DNA from: Hellea sp.
GTDB taxonomy: Bacteria > Pseudomonadota > Alphaproteobacteria > Caulobacterales > Maricaulaceae
Direction: 5' to 3'
NCBI GenBank assembly: GCA_020629545.1
Contig: JAHDDC010000013.1
Coordinates: 1-64,000 of the forward strand
DNA: 64,000 nt
Below, in pieces: positions 18,019 to 27,825 of this stretch. The notes under the pieces were generated by a model. It saw only the letters and a list, made by a program, of their open reading frames with translations, ran no database searches and had not been told where the DNA came from. The position numbers and the translations under genes were made by a program. Position 1 is the first letter of the stretch. The number at the start of each line of letters is the position of its first letter.

Positions 18019-18948
18019 ATGTCAGAGTCAACACAATCCATAAAAACAGAAGGTGATAAAAAGCCCTTTGAAGGAGTTGGGTTTTGGGCTGTCGCCATCT
18101 TTCTTGTGATTGTCTGGGGTACAGCTTTTAACATGGTGGATGTCGGAATTCGCTACATGTCACCTATTTGGCTCGTGGCTTTTCGAACCGTGTTGGCTTC
18201 AATTCTGATATTGGGTTACGCGTTTTATAAAGGCCTGCGACTTCCTAAAATTTCCGATCCGCGTTGGCGATGGTACATCGTTCTGGGCACGAGCGGGATG
18301 ACATTGCCATTTTTTCTTATTTCTTGGGCGCAGGAAACCATAGACAGCGGAATCAGTGCAATCCTCGTTGGTATAATGCCGCTTATAACGATATTTCTCG
18401 CCCATTATTTCACATCAGAAAAACTGACTTGGCGGAAAGTGATTGGGTTTTGTATTGGCCTTATCGGGACCATAATACTATTTCTTCCGGAGAATTTTTC
18501 TCTGGGCCTGATTAGCGATTGGAAAGCCCAGCTACTCGCCCTTGCTGCCGCGTTTTGTTACGGTTCGACCACGGTTGGAATTAAGCGCGCTCCTGAAACC
18601 CATTCGGTTGTAGCCGCAGCTTTAATGACGATTTGCGCCGCTGTCATGGCTTTGATCGCAGCGCTTGTAACGGAACCTATTCCCCAGAATATTCAACCAA
18701 TGGGATGGTGGATGGTTCTCGGCCTAGCTATCGGTTCAACGGGAATGGCGACAATTGTTTTTCTACAAGTGATAGACCGAAACGGGCCAACGGCACTTGC
18801 CAAAATCAATTATTTCCCACCATTTGTTTCTGTCCTCGTTGGAATTTGGTGGCTGGGGGAACCATTTACACCGCGTATCGCCATCGCGTTTGGAACGATC
18901 ATGTTCGGTGTATGGATCGCCCGAAATAAGGTCGTCAAATCAGCTTAG
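18019..18948 (+). CDS. DMT-superfamily (EamA) transporter
   Basis: An integral membrane protein of about 309 residues with ten hydrophobic segments in two EamA repeats, starting FWAVAIFLVIVWGTAFNMV near residue 17 and repeating after LLALAAAFCYGSTTVGIKR. Family members export metabolites or amino acids; the substrate cannot be told. I choose ATG 18019 (MSESTQS) with AGGCG upstream. The longer frame begins at a TTG in TTGACC, which looks more like a -35 element than a start. Its stop shares four bases (TTAG) with the thiD stop. Confidence 0.85.
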   Translation: MSESTQSIKTEGDKKPFEGVGFWAVAIFLVIVWGTAFNMVDVGIRYMSPIWLVAFRTVLASILILGYAFYKGLRLPKISDPRWRWYIVLGTSGMTLPFFLISWAQETIDSGISAILVGIMPLITIFLAHYFTSEKLTWRKVIGFCIGLIGTIILFLPENFSLGLISDWKAQLLALAAAFCYGSTTVGIKRAPETHSVVAAALMTICAAVMALIAALVTEPIPQNIQPMGWWMVLGLAIGSTGMATIVFLQVIDRNGPTALAKINYFPPFVSVLVGIWWLGEPFTPRIAIAFGTIMFGVWIARNKVVKSA

Positions 18949-19811
18949 CTGTTAAGATCCTTTAGAATTGCAAAAGGATTGCTGGAGTTAGCTGGCTCAG
19001 AGTTATCGTCATCATCGCCAAATGTCAGTCCATGATTTAGCGGGCCGTTTCCTTGACCAAGTCCTGGCGCTGATCTGATCGCTTCAAATACAAATTCACG
19101 CGCCGTATTGACCGCTTCATCAAGCGGCGCGCCGAGAGCCATACAAGCAGCAATAGCGCTCGATAAGGTACAGCCTGTCCCGTGAGTATGGCGAGAGCGA
19201 ATTCGCGGTGCTGTCATCACCGCATTTTCATCTTCGGAAACCAAGACGTCGACGACAGTCTTACCTTTCAGATGTCCACCTTTCATCAGTGCTGCATAAG
19301 CACCCATTTCAAGTAGTTTTTCACCGGCTTTCCCAAAGTCATCGATATCTTCTATGGCAATGCCGGTTAGGAGTTTGGCTTCGGGAACATTGGGGGTGAT
19401 CAGGTCACAAACGGGCAGAAGAATCTCTTTCATCGCCGTGATTGCGTCTGGTTCAAGCAAGCTATCACCGCTCGTTGCGACCATAACAGGGTCTAAAATC
19501 ACAAAAGCAGAGTCGTCCTCAATTTCCTTGGCGACAGTTTTGATAATATCATGATTGGCCAACATTCCGATTTTAATGACATCGGCACCAATATCATCCA
19601 GTATGCTTCGAATTTGGGTTTTGACCATGCCTGCGGACATTGTTTCCACCTTTTGAACACCGAGCGTGTTTTGCGCCGTCACAGCTGTGATGGCCGTTGT
19701 TGCATAGGCCCCAAAGGCTGCGCAGGTTTTTATATCAGCTTGAATGCCTGCACCGCCGCCGGAATCTGATCCGGCGATGATAAGAACACGTCCAACACTA
19801 TTTTCAGTCAT
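18945..19811 (-). CDS. thiD: Hydroxymethylpyrimidine/phosphomethylpyrimidine kinase
   Basis: Phosphorylates the pyrimidine precursor of thiamine twice. Of 288 residues, the ribokinase-like core occupies about 1-265: IAGSDSGGGAGIQADIKTC at residue 11, TAITAVTAQNTLGV, VKIGMLAN, LDPVMVATSGD near 137, and HTHGTGCTLSSAIA near 212 with the catalytic Asp region. The C-terminal 25 residues are acidic and low in complexity. It follows folP by 5 bases and likely shares its transcript. No riboswitch is seen ahead of it. Confidence 0.93.
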   Translation of the reverse strand: MTENSVGRVLIIAGSDSGGGAGIQADIKTCAAFGAYATTAITAVTAQNTLGVQKVETMSAGMVKTQIRSILDDIGADVIKIGMLANHDIIKTVAKEIEDDSAFVILDPVMVATSGDSLLEPDAITAMKEILLPVCDLITPNVPEAKLLTGIAIEDIDDFGKAGEKLLEMGAYAALMKGGHLKGKTVVDVLVSEDENAVMTAPRIRSRHTHGTGCTLSSAIAACMALGAPLDEAVNTAREFVFEAIRSAPGLGQGNGPLNHGLTFGDDDDNSEPANSSNPFAILKDLNS

Positions 19812-19816
19812 CTAAA

Positions 19817-20653
19817 CTATACCCGCGACGAGTCTTCTGTGTGGGTTTCGATCGCTTCCCAGACTTTCAATGCCTGAGCCATTTCATGTACGTCGTGAAC
19901 GCGTACAATGTCGGCGCCGTTTAATGCGCCCCATAAACCCGTGGCCAGCGAACCTCCTAATCTATCTTGGACAGGTGACCCGTCGATTTTAGAGATATAG
20001 CTTTTTCGTGACGCACCAAGTAAAAGTTTACACCCAATGTCTTTGAGGCTTTTTAACTGGTTTAGAATGGCAAGATTATGATCGAGCGTCTTTCCAAATC
20101 CTATGCCGGGGTCGATCGTTATTTTATCCAGCGGTATTCCCGATCCTACAGCAACAGCAACGCGTGTCGATAACCAGAGCTTTATCTCGCCAATGACATC
20201 ATCATAGCTTGGGTCGTCTTGCATGGTTTCTGGTGACCCCTGAGTATGCATGATTATAACCGGGCAACCCAGACTGGCGGCAATGTCTACGGAATTATCG
20301 TTATATGTCAGTCCCGAAACATCATTCCAGATATCAGCTCCTGCTTTGATCGCTTTTTCGGCCACTTGCGATTTACGTGTATCGATCGAAATTTCCGCCT
20401 GAAGCCCTTTCTTTTGTATTGAGGTTTTAAGCGCCTTTATTACTGGAATTGTCCGGTTCATTTCGGTTTCAATTGAGACTTTTTTTGCGCCCGGGCGCGT
20501 GCTCTCACCACCGATATCAATTATATCTGCGCCGGCTTCAATCATCTTTATGGAAGCTTTAACGGCGGCCGCCGTTGAATTTAATTTCCCGCCGTCGGAA
20601 AAGCTATCCGGCGTGACATTCAAGATGCCCATGATTTTAGGTCGCTGGAACAT
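19817..20653 (-). CDS. folP: Dihydropteroate synthase
   Basis: Condenses p-aminobenzoate with hydroxymethyldihydropterin diphosphate in folate synthesis; the sulfonamide target. Signatures are MGILNVTPDSFSDGGK near the start, DIGGESTRPGAK near residue 50, ISIDTRKSQVAEKAI, WNDVSGL and DPGIGFGKTLDHN. I prefer ATG 20653, which has TAGGAAAG upstream; the frame extends to a GTG at 20671 that abuts a hairpin. It lies downstream of ftsH and 5 bases ahead of thiD. Confidence 0.95.
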   Translation of the reverse strand: MFQRPKIMGILNVTPDSFSDGGKLNSTAAAVKASIKMIEAGADIIDIGGESTRPGAKKVSIETEMNRTIPVIKALKTSIQKKGLQAEISIDTRKSQVAEKAIKAGADIWNDVSGLTYNDNSVDIAASLGCPVIIMHTQGSPETMQDDPSYDDVIGEIKLWLSTRVAVAVGSGIPLDKITIDPGIGFGKTLDHNLAILNQLKSLKDIGCKLLLGASRKSYISKIDGSPVQDRLGGSLATGLWGALNGADIVRVHDVHEMAQALKVWEAIETHTEDSSRV

Positions 20654-20671
20654 AACTTTCCTATTTCTCAC

Positions 20672-20686
20672 AGGCCCTAAGGGCCT
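20672..20686. promoter_or_regulatory. Perfect hairpin between ftsH and folP
   Basis: AGGCCC-TAA-GGGCCT, a 6-base perfect inverted repeat in the 73-base gap after the ftsH stop and just before the first possible folP start. There is no U-tract, so it is not a clear terminator; it could tune transcript stability or folP translation. Confidence 0.5.
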
Positions 20687-20726
20687 ATGAAATCAAAATC
20701 AAGCTCAAAGGCCTCAATCGTAGTCC

Positions 20727-22631
20727 TTATGACTCTGGTTGGGGCTTGCCTATGATCGGCCCGCGGGTTGATGGAACGGCGCTGAGTGTTGGTGTGCTGC
20801 TTCCATCGGGACGTGTCGGTCTGATTTGGTCTTCAAGCAGGTTCTTAATTTCGTCACCGGAAAGTGTCTCGAACTCTAACAAGGCTTCTGCAAGTGCAAC
20901 CCAATCTTTCTTCTTCTTTTTCAGAATTTTGACGGCTGTCTCATGCGCTTCAGTGACAAACCGCTTGATTTCATCTTCAATGAGCCGAGCCGTTTCTGGA
21001 GAAATTGCGGAGCCTCGGCCAATGCCGGGGTGAAAACTATTGCTGTCCGTGTTCTTATAAGCGATTGGACCCACATCATCCGATAAACCCCATTCCGTCA
21101 CCATGGCTGTTGCAATGCGAGTGACCTGTTCAATATCTGAAGAGGCCCCGGACGTCACTTTATCATAGCCAAACTTCAGTTCTTCGGCGGCGCGTCCACC
21201 CATAGCCATGGCCATGCGGGCAATCATTTCTTCGCGGCTTTGAGATATTTGGTCCCGCTCAGGCATATATTGGACCATGCCGAGAGCCCGACCGCGCGGA
21301 ATAATTGTGGCTTTGTGGATCGGTAATGAACCTGGCATGTTGAGACCAACAATAGCGTGACCGGCTTCATGATAGGCTGTCATTGCCTTTTCATCATCTG
21401 TCATCGCAAGTGTTCTACGCTCGGCGCCCATCATAACTTTGTCGCGCGCATCCTCAAATTCCCGTAGGTTGATTTTACGTTTGTTTCGTCGAGCTGCCAG
21501 TAGCGCTGCTTCGTTTACGAGATTGGCTAGGTCAGCGCCAGAAAAGCCCGGCGTTCCTTTCGCAACATATTTAATATCTACATCATTGGCGATCGGTTTG
21601 CCGCGCATGTGAACACTCAGGATCTTTTCACGGCCTTGAATATCAGGATAAGGAACCTCAATCTGGCGGTCAAATCGACCCGGGCGTAGAAGAGCTTTGT
21701 CGAGGACGTCAGGTCTATTCGTCGCCGCGATAATAATGATACCTTCTTTTCCGTCAAACCCATCCATTTCTACAAGCAATTGGTTCAAGGTCTGCTCGCG
21801 TTCTTCATGTCCCCCTGATGTACCTACACCCCTGTGACGACCGACAGCGTCGATCTCATCGATAAATATAATACAAGGCGCATTTTTGCGCGCATCAGCG
21901 AACATGTCTCGGACACGCGATGCACCGACACCCACAAACATTTCAACGAAATCAGATCCAGAGATTGTGAAGAAGGGGACGCCAGCTTCACCAGCGACGG
22001 CACGGGCCAGCAGGGTCTTACCGGTACCGGGAGGGCCAACTAAAAGCGCTCCGGTTGGAATTTTTGCGCCAAGGCGTGTAAATTTGGTTGGGTCTTGCAG
22101 GAACTCAACGACTTCTTTTAAATCTTCTTTCGCGCTCTCGACACCTGCGACATCGTCAAATGTCACTTTGCCCGAAGGCTCGTTCAGAAGCTTAGCCCTG
22201 GATTTTCCGAAACTCATTGCCCCGCCGCGACCGCCGCCTTGCATAGATCGCATAAACATGAGTGTTACGCCAATAATCAATAGGAGAGGGAGAGCGTTAA
22301 ACAAAAGCGTCATCAAAGGGCTAGTCGTTTTAACGTCTGCATAGTCATAATCGACGCCAGCTGTTTCAAACATTTCACCAGCGCGGTCTTCTATTCGCGA
22401 GGTATTTGACTTGAACTGAGTACCGTCAATCGTTTCGCCAGTAATTAGTCCCCCGGCTTCATCAATTTTAGCCGATTTAATTTCACCCGCAGCAACTTTG
22501 TCTTCAAGTTCGGCGTAACTCATTTGCGTATCAGGCGTAGCCTCGAATGAGCTTTGAGACACTGTTATCATCACGAAGAACATTGTGATGACCAGAGCCC
22601 ACATGGCAAAATTTCGCATATTCATATTCAT
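20727..22631 (-). CDS. ftsH: ATP-dependent zinc metalloprotease FtsH
   Basis: Membrane-bound AAA+ protease that degrades misfolded membrane proteins and regulatory targets. It has 634 residues. Two transmembrane segments (residues ~9-26 and ~106-125) flank a periplasmic region. The AAA domain has Walker [12 protein letters not shown] near residue 196, Walker [10 protein letters not shown], and the SRH region. The zinc site is [10 protein letters not shown] near residue 417. The C-terminal tail is proline-rich. In this lineage it usually follows tilS and the tol cluster, as seen here. Confidence 0.98.
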   Translation of the reverse strand: MNMNMRNFAMWALVITMFFVMITVSQSSFEATPDTQMSYAELEDKVAAGEIKSAKIDEAGGLITGETIDGTQFKSNTSRIEDRAGEMFETAGVDYDYADVKTTSPLMTLLFNALPLLLIIGVTLMFMRSMQGGGRGGAMSFGKSRAKLLNEPSGKVTFDDVAGVESAKEDLKEVVEFLQDPTKFTRLGAKIPTGALLVGPPGTGKTLLARAVAGEAGVPFFTISGSDFVEMFVGVGASRVRDMFADARKNAPCIIFIDEIDAVGRHRGVGTSGGHEEREQTLNQLLVEMDGFDGKEGIIIIAATNRPDVLDKALLRPGRFDRQIEVPYPDIQGREKILSVHMRGKPIANDVDIKYVAKGTPGFSGADLANLVNEAALLAARRNKRKINLREFEDARDKVMMGAERRTLAMTDDEKAMTAYHEAGHAIVGLNMPGSLPIHKATIIPRGRALGMVQYMPERDQISQSREEMIARMAMAMGGRAAEELKFGYDKVTSGASSDIEQVTRIATAMVTEWGLSDDVGPIAYKNTDSNSFHPGIGRGSAISPETARLIEDEIKRFVTEAHETAVKILKKKKKDWVALAEALLEFETLSGDEIKNLLEDQIRPTRPDGSSTPTLSAVPSTRGPIIGKPQPES

Positions 22632-22739
22632 GATTTGATCCTGTTTTACAAATCAGTCTGATTTTATGGATTTATTCTCATATCATATAGGTAGAGTCTT
22701 AATAAAGTTAAGGCCTTCGCGCATTTCAAAACTGTTTTT

Positions 22740-23990
22740 TTATCTGTCATTTTGTCTCAAGAACCCTTCCATTCTTTTTGATATCAGACAATTTGAATAA
22801 AAATCTCTCGTTTTCATTTGTCCAAAGCCCAACAGGCTGTCATTCGATCCAGTAAAGACTGGTATTGATCCGCGAAATTGGGCGGGTATTTTACGAAAAG
22901 CTTCCTTCAATTCAGGAAAGGCATATTCATTGTGTGAGCCAAGCGAAGAAGAAATTTTCAGGTCACGATTTGCCACAACATTAAAGCGTCCGTTCCAGAT
23001 AGCTGATGTTCCTCTTTTAACATATTCGTCGGGTCTTACGGGTCGATTTGATCGCCCTTTAAATTGATCGGGGTCTGGCCCAAAAACCAACCTATTGGAC
23101 TGCACGATGCATAGAGAGCCAAGAAATGTTCCTGATCTAAACTTATCAGAACGTATTAATTCATGAAACTTTTTCAAACTCGCAATTGATGCCGTTCTTC
23201 CTCTGCCTCCGGCGGCCAAAAGACAGAATTTTAAAAATTGGCGGGGTATATTTCGCGGAGTATAAACAAGCCCAAAATCGTCTACGTCATAATGAATGCC
23301 ACTTAGCCTTTGGTTTTCATAGCGGAGCCCGCGCCGGAGCTCTTTGGCGGTATTTCGAAGGAATTGCGCTTTGGCAGGTCTATGGCCCAGATATTCTCTG
23401 GCGCGGATTCTTTCAAAAGCGAGATTGGAGTTGCTGGGATCTTCAATCCAATTCAGCCGATGTCTTCGATTATATGCCCTTAAATCTTCGCGAAATACAT
23501 TGAGGAGGGGTCTGTGAAGGATGACTTCCGCAAGTCCCGGCCAAACAGGGGCATAGGTTGAGATTGCCATTCCTGCAGCCCCACGCCAACCTGTGTTTTT
23601 TTTGTAGCGCATCCATAATGTTTCTGCTTGGTCGTCGGCCGTATGAGCTGTTAAGAGATGCCGGATTCCAGCATTTCGACAGGCCTGACCCATGAGAGTA
23701 TAACGGGCGCGGCGAGCCTTTTTTTGTAGGCCTGAGGTAACGTTATTGTGCTCCCAAGACAATATTTGTGCTTCAAGACCAAGGCTTTCTGCAAATGATC
23801 TAGCTGCTTGCGCCTCATTTTCGGATCCCGCACGCAAGGCATGGTCAACAATCAAAATGAGGGGATGGGGAGATAAGTTGCGGCATAGGTGGACGAGTGC
23901 CGTGCTGTCGCCGCCGCCGGAAAACCCAATTGCTAAACGCTCCTTAGGAAAATTTTTTAAGATTTCGGCACAAAGCTTTTCGCTTAACAT
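22740..23990 (-). CDS. tilS: tRNA(Ile)-lysidine synthetase
   Basis: Converts C34 of the CAU anticodon of tRNA(Ile) to lysidine, which changes its codon from AUG to AUA. It has 416 residues. The ATP pyrophosphatase loop is GFSGGGDSTALVHLC near residue 22. HTADDQAETLWMR near 115 and the RPLLNVFREDLR stretch follow. The C-terminal half is less conserved. It overlaps the 3' end of ybgF by 7 bases and precedes ftsH, the common alphaproteobacterial order. Confidence 0.93.
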   Translation of the reverse strand: MLSEKLCAEILKNFPKERLAIGFSGGGDSTALVHLCRNLSPHPLILIVDHALRAGSENEAQAARSFAESLGLEAQILSWEHNNVTSGLQKKARRARYTLMGQACRNAGIRHLLTAHTADDQAETLWMRYKKNTGWRGAAGMAISTYAPVWPGLAEVILHRPLLNVFREDLRAYNRRHRLNWIEDPSNSNLAFERIRAREYLGHRPAKAQFLRNTAKELRRGLRYENQRLSGIHYDVDDFGLVYTPRNIPRQFLKFCLLAAGGRGRTASIASLKKFHELIRSDKFRSGTFLGSLCIVQSNRLVFGPDPDQFKGRSNRPVRPDEYVKRGTSAIWNGRFNVVANRDLKISSSLGSHNEYAFPELKEAFRKIPAQFRGSIPVFTGSNDSLLGFGQMKTRDFYSNCLISKRMEGFLRQNDR

Positions 23991-24922
23991 CCTGTCCGGG
24001 CCAGCTCCATTCGAGCTTTATCCCGTAATTCAGCGCTTGCGCTCGGGTATTGGCCTGAAAAACTATCGAGCGCTTGACACGCTTCAGTCTTATTGCCGAG
24101 TTCTCTAAGCGATGCGCCAAGACGGATGAGGGCTTCCGGGGCCTTAATGCCTTGGGGATCTTTGCGCATTGATGCGATATAGGCATCAGCAGCATCGGTA
24201 TAGCTGCCTTTGACGAAAAACGTTTCGCCCAACCAGTAGCTTACTTCTCCAGCATTAGGGGCGTCAGCAGCAACGGCAAGGTAGGTCTGAAAATCGGACT
24301 GCGCGCCAGAGAAATTTCCCTCATACAATTTTCGTTTGCCCTGCTCTGGGAGGGAATCAAGATCAGGATAAGTCGGGACTACTGTTGCAACCTGATTGCC
24401 TGGAATTTCGCCAGGGGCAACCGTAAACTCTTTTAAAACCGGGGCGGATTGAACCCCTGACAGTTGATTGGAATTGTAATTATCCGATTGCAACCCTGTA
24501 CCAGAGTTCATGGTTTCGCTACCAAGGACTGTTGAGCCATGTGATTGGGGCAAATATTGTGGTTGTCTTGCGCGTTCTTTTTCGAGAAGGTCAACCGCAT
24601 CTAGATGCAACCGCATTCGATCAGAGTCGCTTTCAATAGTCTCCAACGCAGCGTTTAAAGCTTTGATCTCGGCCTTAAGATTATCGCGCTCAAAGCGTAA
24701 TTGTTCGATCTCACCAGTCAGGCTGCGTTGCTCTGATTCAAGAGCATCCATGCGCTGCATTAACTGCTCGGCAGCAGGGTCGCCGGTCAGCATCCGATTT
24801 TCCAATCTTGAGATCCGTTCAGCCAAAGCTATATCTTGAGCGGCCAATTCCTTTTTACTCTGTGCGAGGGCCGGACTGGTTAGGGCTGTTGTCAGAATGA
24901 TAGATAAGATTATTTTGCGCAT
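23984..24922 (-). CDS. ybgF: Tol-Pal system protein YbgF/CpoB
   Basis: Periplasmic coordinator that links the Tol machine to cell-wall synthesis during constriction. It has 312 residues with a signal peptide (MRKIILSIILTTALTSPALA). A coiled coil runs from about 25 to 115 (LEKERARQ and preceding heptads). A proline/serine-rich linker follows, then TPR repeats from about 190 (KRKLYEGNFSGAQSDFQTYL, SYWLGETFFVKGSYTDAA). It is the last gene of the Tol cluster and overlaps tilS. Confidence 0.92.
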   Translation of the reverse strand: MRKIILSIILTTALTSPALAQSKKELAAQDIALAERISRLENRMLTGDPAAEQLMQRMDALESEQRSLTGEIEQLRFERDNLKAEIKALNAALETIESDSDRMRLHLDAVDLLEKERARQPQYLPQSHGSTVLGSETMNSGTGLQSDNYNSNQLSGVQSAPVLKEFTVAPGEIPGNQVATVVPTYPDLDSLPEQGKRKLYEGNFSGAQSDFQTYLAVAADAPNAGEVSYWLGETFFVKGSYTDAADAYIASMRKDPQGIKAPEALIRLGASLRELGNKTEACQALDSFSGQYPSASAELRDKARMELARTGC

Positions 24923-24980
24923 GAGTTTCTCTAAAGGCTAAATCCTTACCGGTCACCTAATAGCCGCATATGGATCGCAG

Positions 24981-25568
24981 CTAGCCAACACTTCCTGACA
25001 TCAGATTTGTGTGTGCATTGCGATTTCGGGACCAGCCATCTTCATTTGAACGTCCATCAATAGGTCGTTCTTTTCCGTAGGAAACAGTTGTCAGGCGGCT
25101 TGGAGACACACCTTGATTAACAAGAAATGATTTAACGCTTTCAGCTCGCCGCGCAGCCAGTGCGAGATTGTACTCACGGGTTCCGCGCTCATCCGCATTG
25201 CCTTCGATAACGGCTGTGACATTCGGGTAACTTTGGAGCCATTGGGCCTGCATTCGTAATGAATCGCGGGCAGAGCCTGACAAATCATATTGATCATAAT
25301 TGAAAAAAACACGGCCTTCACCGCCCGAAGCATAAAGGAAATCATCCAGCGTTCCGGGAAGAGGGCCTTGATAGGATTGTATTGGCGCTGACGGTTGCAC
25401 GACAACAGGTGCGGGCGCAGGTGTCGGTGCTTCAGTTACGGGTTGCGGGGCCGGAATTATGTTTTCGTTAGACGCCACGGGTGTCGGTTCCGCGATAGGC
25501 TCAGGTGTTGAGCTGCAAGCTGCCAAGGTTATGCCCGCCGTTAAAAAAACAATTGATCTTAGTTTCAT
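24981..25568 (-). CDS. pal: Peptidoglycan-associated lipoprotein
   Basis: Outer-membrane lipoprotein that binds peptidoglycan through an OmpA-like domain and is the anchor of the Tol-Pal complex. It has 195 residues. The lipobox is LAAC (Cys at residue 18). A long Pro/Ala/Val-rich linker covers residues ~20-75. The OmpA domain begins near FFNYDQYDLSGSARDSL and includes IEGNADERGTREYNLALAAR and VSYGKERPID. The linker is longer than in E. coli Pal. It lies 142 bases after tolB, so it may also have its own promoter. Confidence 0.95.
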   Translation of the reverse strand: MKLRSIVFLTAGITLAACSSTPEPIAEPTPVASNENIIPAPQPVTEAPTPAPAPVVVQPSAPIQSYQGPLPGTLDDFLYASGGEGRVFFNYDQYDLSGSARDSLRMQAQWLQSYPNVTAVIEGNADERGTREYNLALAARRAESVKSFLVNQGVSPSRLTTVSYGKERPIDGRSNEDGWSRNRNAHTNLMSGSVG

Positions 25569-25710
25569 CTTTGTCTCCCGTTCAGGGTTTATCTATTTTT
25601 TGTCCCCCAATAACTGACAGTCAATCAAACTCTGCCATGCGAATCAAGACATAGTCTTTAGAAGACGCCATTATTTTTTTGTCATGTTCAGCCGCATAAA
25701 AGCGTCAAAA

Positions 25711-27024
25711 TTATGGCAACAGAGGTGACCAGGCCGGATCAGAGGCATTTCCTGGAGTCGGAACCTTGCGTAAATTTCGACCAGTTAAGTCGACGGAATA
25801 CAGTTCGACACCTCCGCGTTGGCCGCGGCTTTCACGGGAAAAAATGATGACGCGTCCATTAGGTGACCAAGTCGGACTTTCATCAAGATAGCTTTCGGTA
25901 AGAATACGTTCGCCGCTTCCATCGGGATTCATAACACCAATAGAAAATTTGCCCTTATGGCTTTTGACAAATGCAATTTTATCGCCGCGCGGAGACCAGA
26001 CCGGTGCTGAATAACGACCTTTTCCAAAACTGATGCGTTTGGCGTTTCCGCCTTTAGCACCCATGACATAAAGCTGCGGGGAACCTCCTCGGTCAGAATT
26101 GAAAACAATATTCCGGCTATCGGGTGAAAAACTACCAGAGACATCGATTGCTGGGGATGTCGTCAGCCGGTTCGTTGATCGGGATGTAAGGTCCATAACA
26201 TAGAGATCGCTATTACCTTTTTTCATCAGGCTTAAGAGCATCTTGCCTCCGCGCGGCGAAAATCGCGGTGCAAAGGTCATACCAGGGAAATTCCCCAAAA
26301 GTTCGCGGCGTCCTGTTTCGATATCAAGGACGTAAACTTGCGGAACAACGTTCTCGTAAGACATATAGGTGATTGTCTGGGAATTAGGCGAAAACCGAGG
26401 TGTAATGACAAGGCCTGCGCCGGATTGTAGGTATTTTGTATTGGCTCCGTCTTGATCCATAATCGCAAGTTTTTTAGTGCGATTGGTTTTTGGACCGCTT
26501 TCTGCGACATAGACGATACGGCTGTCAAAATAGCCATCTTCTCCGGTGAGTTCTTTGTAAATAGAATCGGAAACTTTATGCGCAATTCTGCGCCATTGTG
26601 ATGGTGTTGTGCCGAGCCGGACACCTGATAATTGTTCTCCGGCTGTTATGTCCCAAAGGCGATATTCAACACGAATACGTCCCGGATTTTCAACTACCAC
26701 GCGTCCGGAAACCAGGGCTTCAGCTTTGATGACGCGCCAATCGGCAAATGTAGGTTTATAATCTATGTCGGTTTGAGTTTCCAAAAAACTGTTCGGAGAT
26801 AGAGACTTGAAAATACCAGATCTTTCGAGATCTTGACGAACGACTTCAGCAATTTTTCTTCCGATTTCCCGGCCCTCGGCATCTGTCGATATGAGATCCG
26901 GGACGGCGATCGGCACAGGGTCCAAATTGCCTTGCGTTATATCAATATTGAGCTGCGCATTCGCTGATGACAGAGATGACAAGAAAACCAGGATGAAGCT
27001 GCAGAAACTGATCCATAATTTCAT
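25711..27024 (-). CDS. tolB: Tol-Pal system beta-propeller protein TolB
   Basis: Periplasmic partner of Pal and TolA. It has 437 residues with a signal peptide ending near SSANAQ. An N-terminal alpha/beta domain (residues ~25-165) precedes a six-bladed propeller with repeated segments such as TPRFSPNSQTITYMSYE, APRFSPRGGKMLLSLM, SGSFSPDSRNIVFNSD and APVWSPRGDKIAFVK. It follows the TolA-like gene by 3 bases. Confidence 0.96.
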   Translation of the reverse strand: MKLWISFCSFILVFLSSLSSANAQLNIDITQGNLDPVPIAVPDLISTDAEGREIGRKIAEVVRQDLERSGIFKSLSPNSFLETQTDIDYKPTFADWRVIKAEALVSGRVVVENPGRIRVEYRLWDITAGEQLSGVRLGTTPSQWRRIAHKVSDSIYKELTGEDGYFDSRIVYVAESGPKTNRTKKLAIMDQDGANTKYLQSGAGLVITPRFSPNSQTITYMSYENVVPQVYVLDIETGRRELLGNFPGMTFAPRFSPRGGKMLLSLMKKGNSDLYVMDLTSRSTNRLTTSPAIDVSGSFSPDSRNIVFNSDRGGSPQLYVMGAKGGNAKRISFGKGRYSAPVWSPRGDKIAFVKSHKGKFSIGVMNPDGSGERILTESYLDESPTWSPNGRVIIFSRESRGQRGGVELYSVDLTGRNLRKVPTPGNASDPAWSPLLP

Positions 27025-27027
27025 GGG

Positions 27028-27825
27028 TTAGACCTCGGGAATAAAACGCAGGACCATGTCCTGCCATTGTGAATATTTTTCTAGGGGCAAGAAATCATAA
27101 GGGCCACAATTTCTTACAGCGTTGACGGCACGGCGCGCAGCTACTGACATAAACGGGTTGGGACTATTAGCGACCCGAAGCGGTTCATGCAGGCTCGCAG
27201 ATAAGACACTGCCATCGCTTTGCATTTTGACCCGTACGGCGACAATCAATTCTTCTGGATTTTTGGCATCTACAGGAATACGCCAGCATCGATACATTTT
27301 TTGCTTCAGCGCATCGATTTCGCTGATTGTTAATTCCGACCCTTGTCCAATAACGGCTTGCGGCGTTGGTGTTGATACATAGAAGTTATCTTCTGCTTGG
27401 AGAGTTTGTTGCTGACCGATTTCAGTCTGGGTTTCTCGGGTTTTGTCAATAACAGCGGCAAAACGGTCAAGATCAAAGGATGGTTTTTCGGGTTCTGGTT
27501 CGGGTTGCTTGACCTCCACGTCTACGGTTTCATCTGGAATGACTTTCTGGATTGAGGCTTCGGCTGTTGTTTCAACTGGCTTGGGATCTCCCTTTTCTTC
27601 AGCATTTTCCATAGGGGATTGAAGGGTCATTGGGCGTTCGGTCTTTGGGGTCGGCGCCGGTTTCTTGACTGAGGCCCTGACATTGGAGATTTCGGAGATA
27701 GTGGCGATTTGAACGGGAATAACTTTGCTCTCCGGGTCAATAGAGACTGATCTCGAAAACACGATCCAGCTAGCCGCAGCTAGGAATAGATGCAAACTGA
27801 GGGATATGGGCCAGCCAAATCTCAT
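27028..27825 (-). CDS. tolA: TolA-like cell envelope protein
   Basis: Inner-membrane protein expected to connect TolQR to TolB and Pal. It has 265 residues, with one N-terminal transmembrane helix (LSLHLFLAAASWIVF). A Pro/Glu/Lys-rich middle section spans about 50-150, and a TolA/TonB-type C-terminal domain begins near LTISEIDALKQKMYRCWRIP. It is much shorter than E. coli TolA (about 420 residues) and lacks the long alanine-rich helical domain. The call rests on position between tolR and tolB and on the C-terminal domain. Its first base overlaps the last base of tolR. Confidence 0.85.
   Translation of the reverse strand: MRFGWPISLSLHLFLAAASWIVFSRSVSIDPESKVIPVQIATISEISNVRASVKKPAPTPKTERPMTLQSPMENAEEKGDPKPVETTAEASIQKVIPDETVDVEVKQPEPEPEKPSFDLDRFAAVIDKTRETQTEIGQQQTLQAEDNFYVSTPTPQAVIGQGSELTISEIDALKQKMYRCWRIPVDAKNPEELIVAVRVKMQSDGSVLSASLHEPLRVANSPNPFMSVAARRAVNAVRNCGPYDFLPLEKYSQWQDMVLRFIPEV

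Noticed and set aside
17983-18019. TTG 17983 as the start of the EamA transporter
   Set aside because: The extra 12 residues are not membrane-protein-like, and the TTGACC there looks like promoter sequence; ATG 18019 has a better ribosome binding site.
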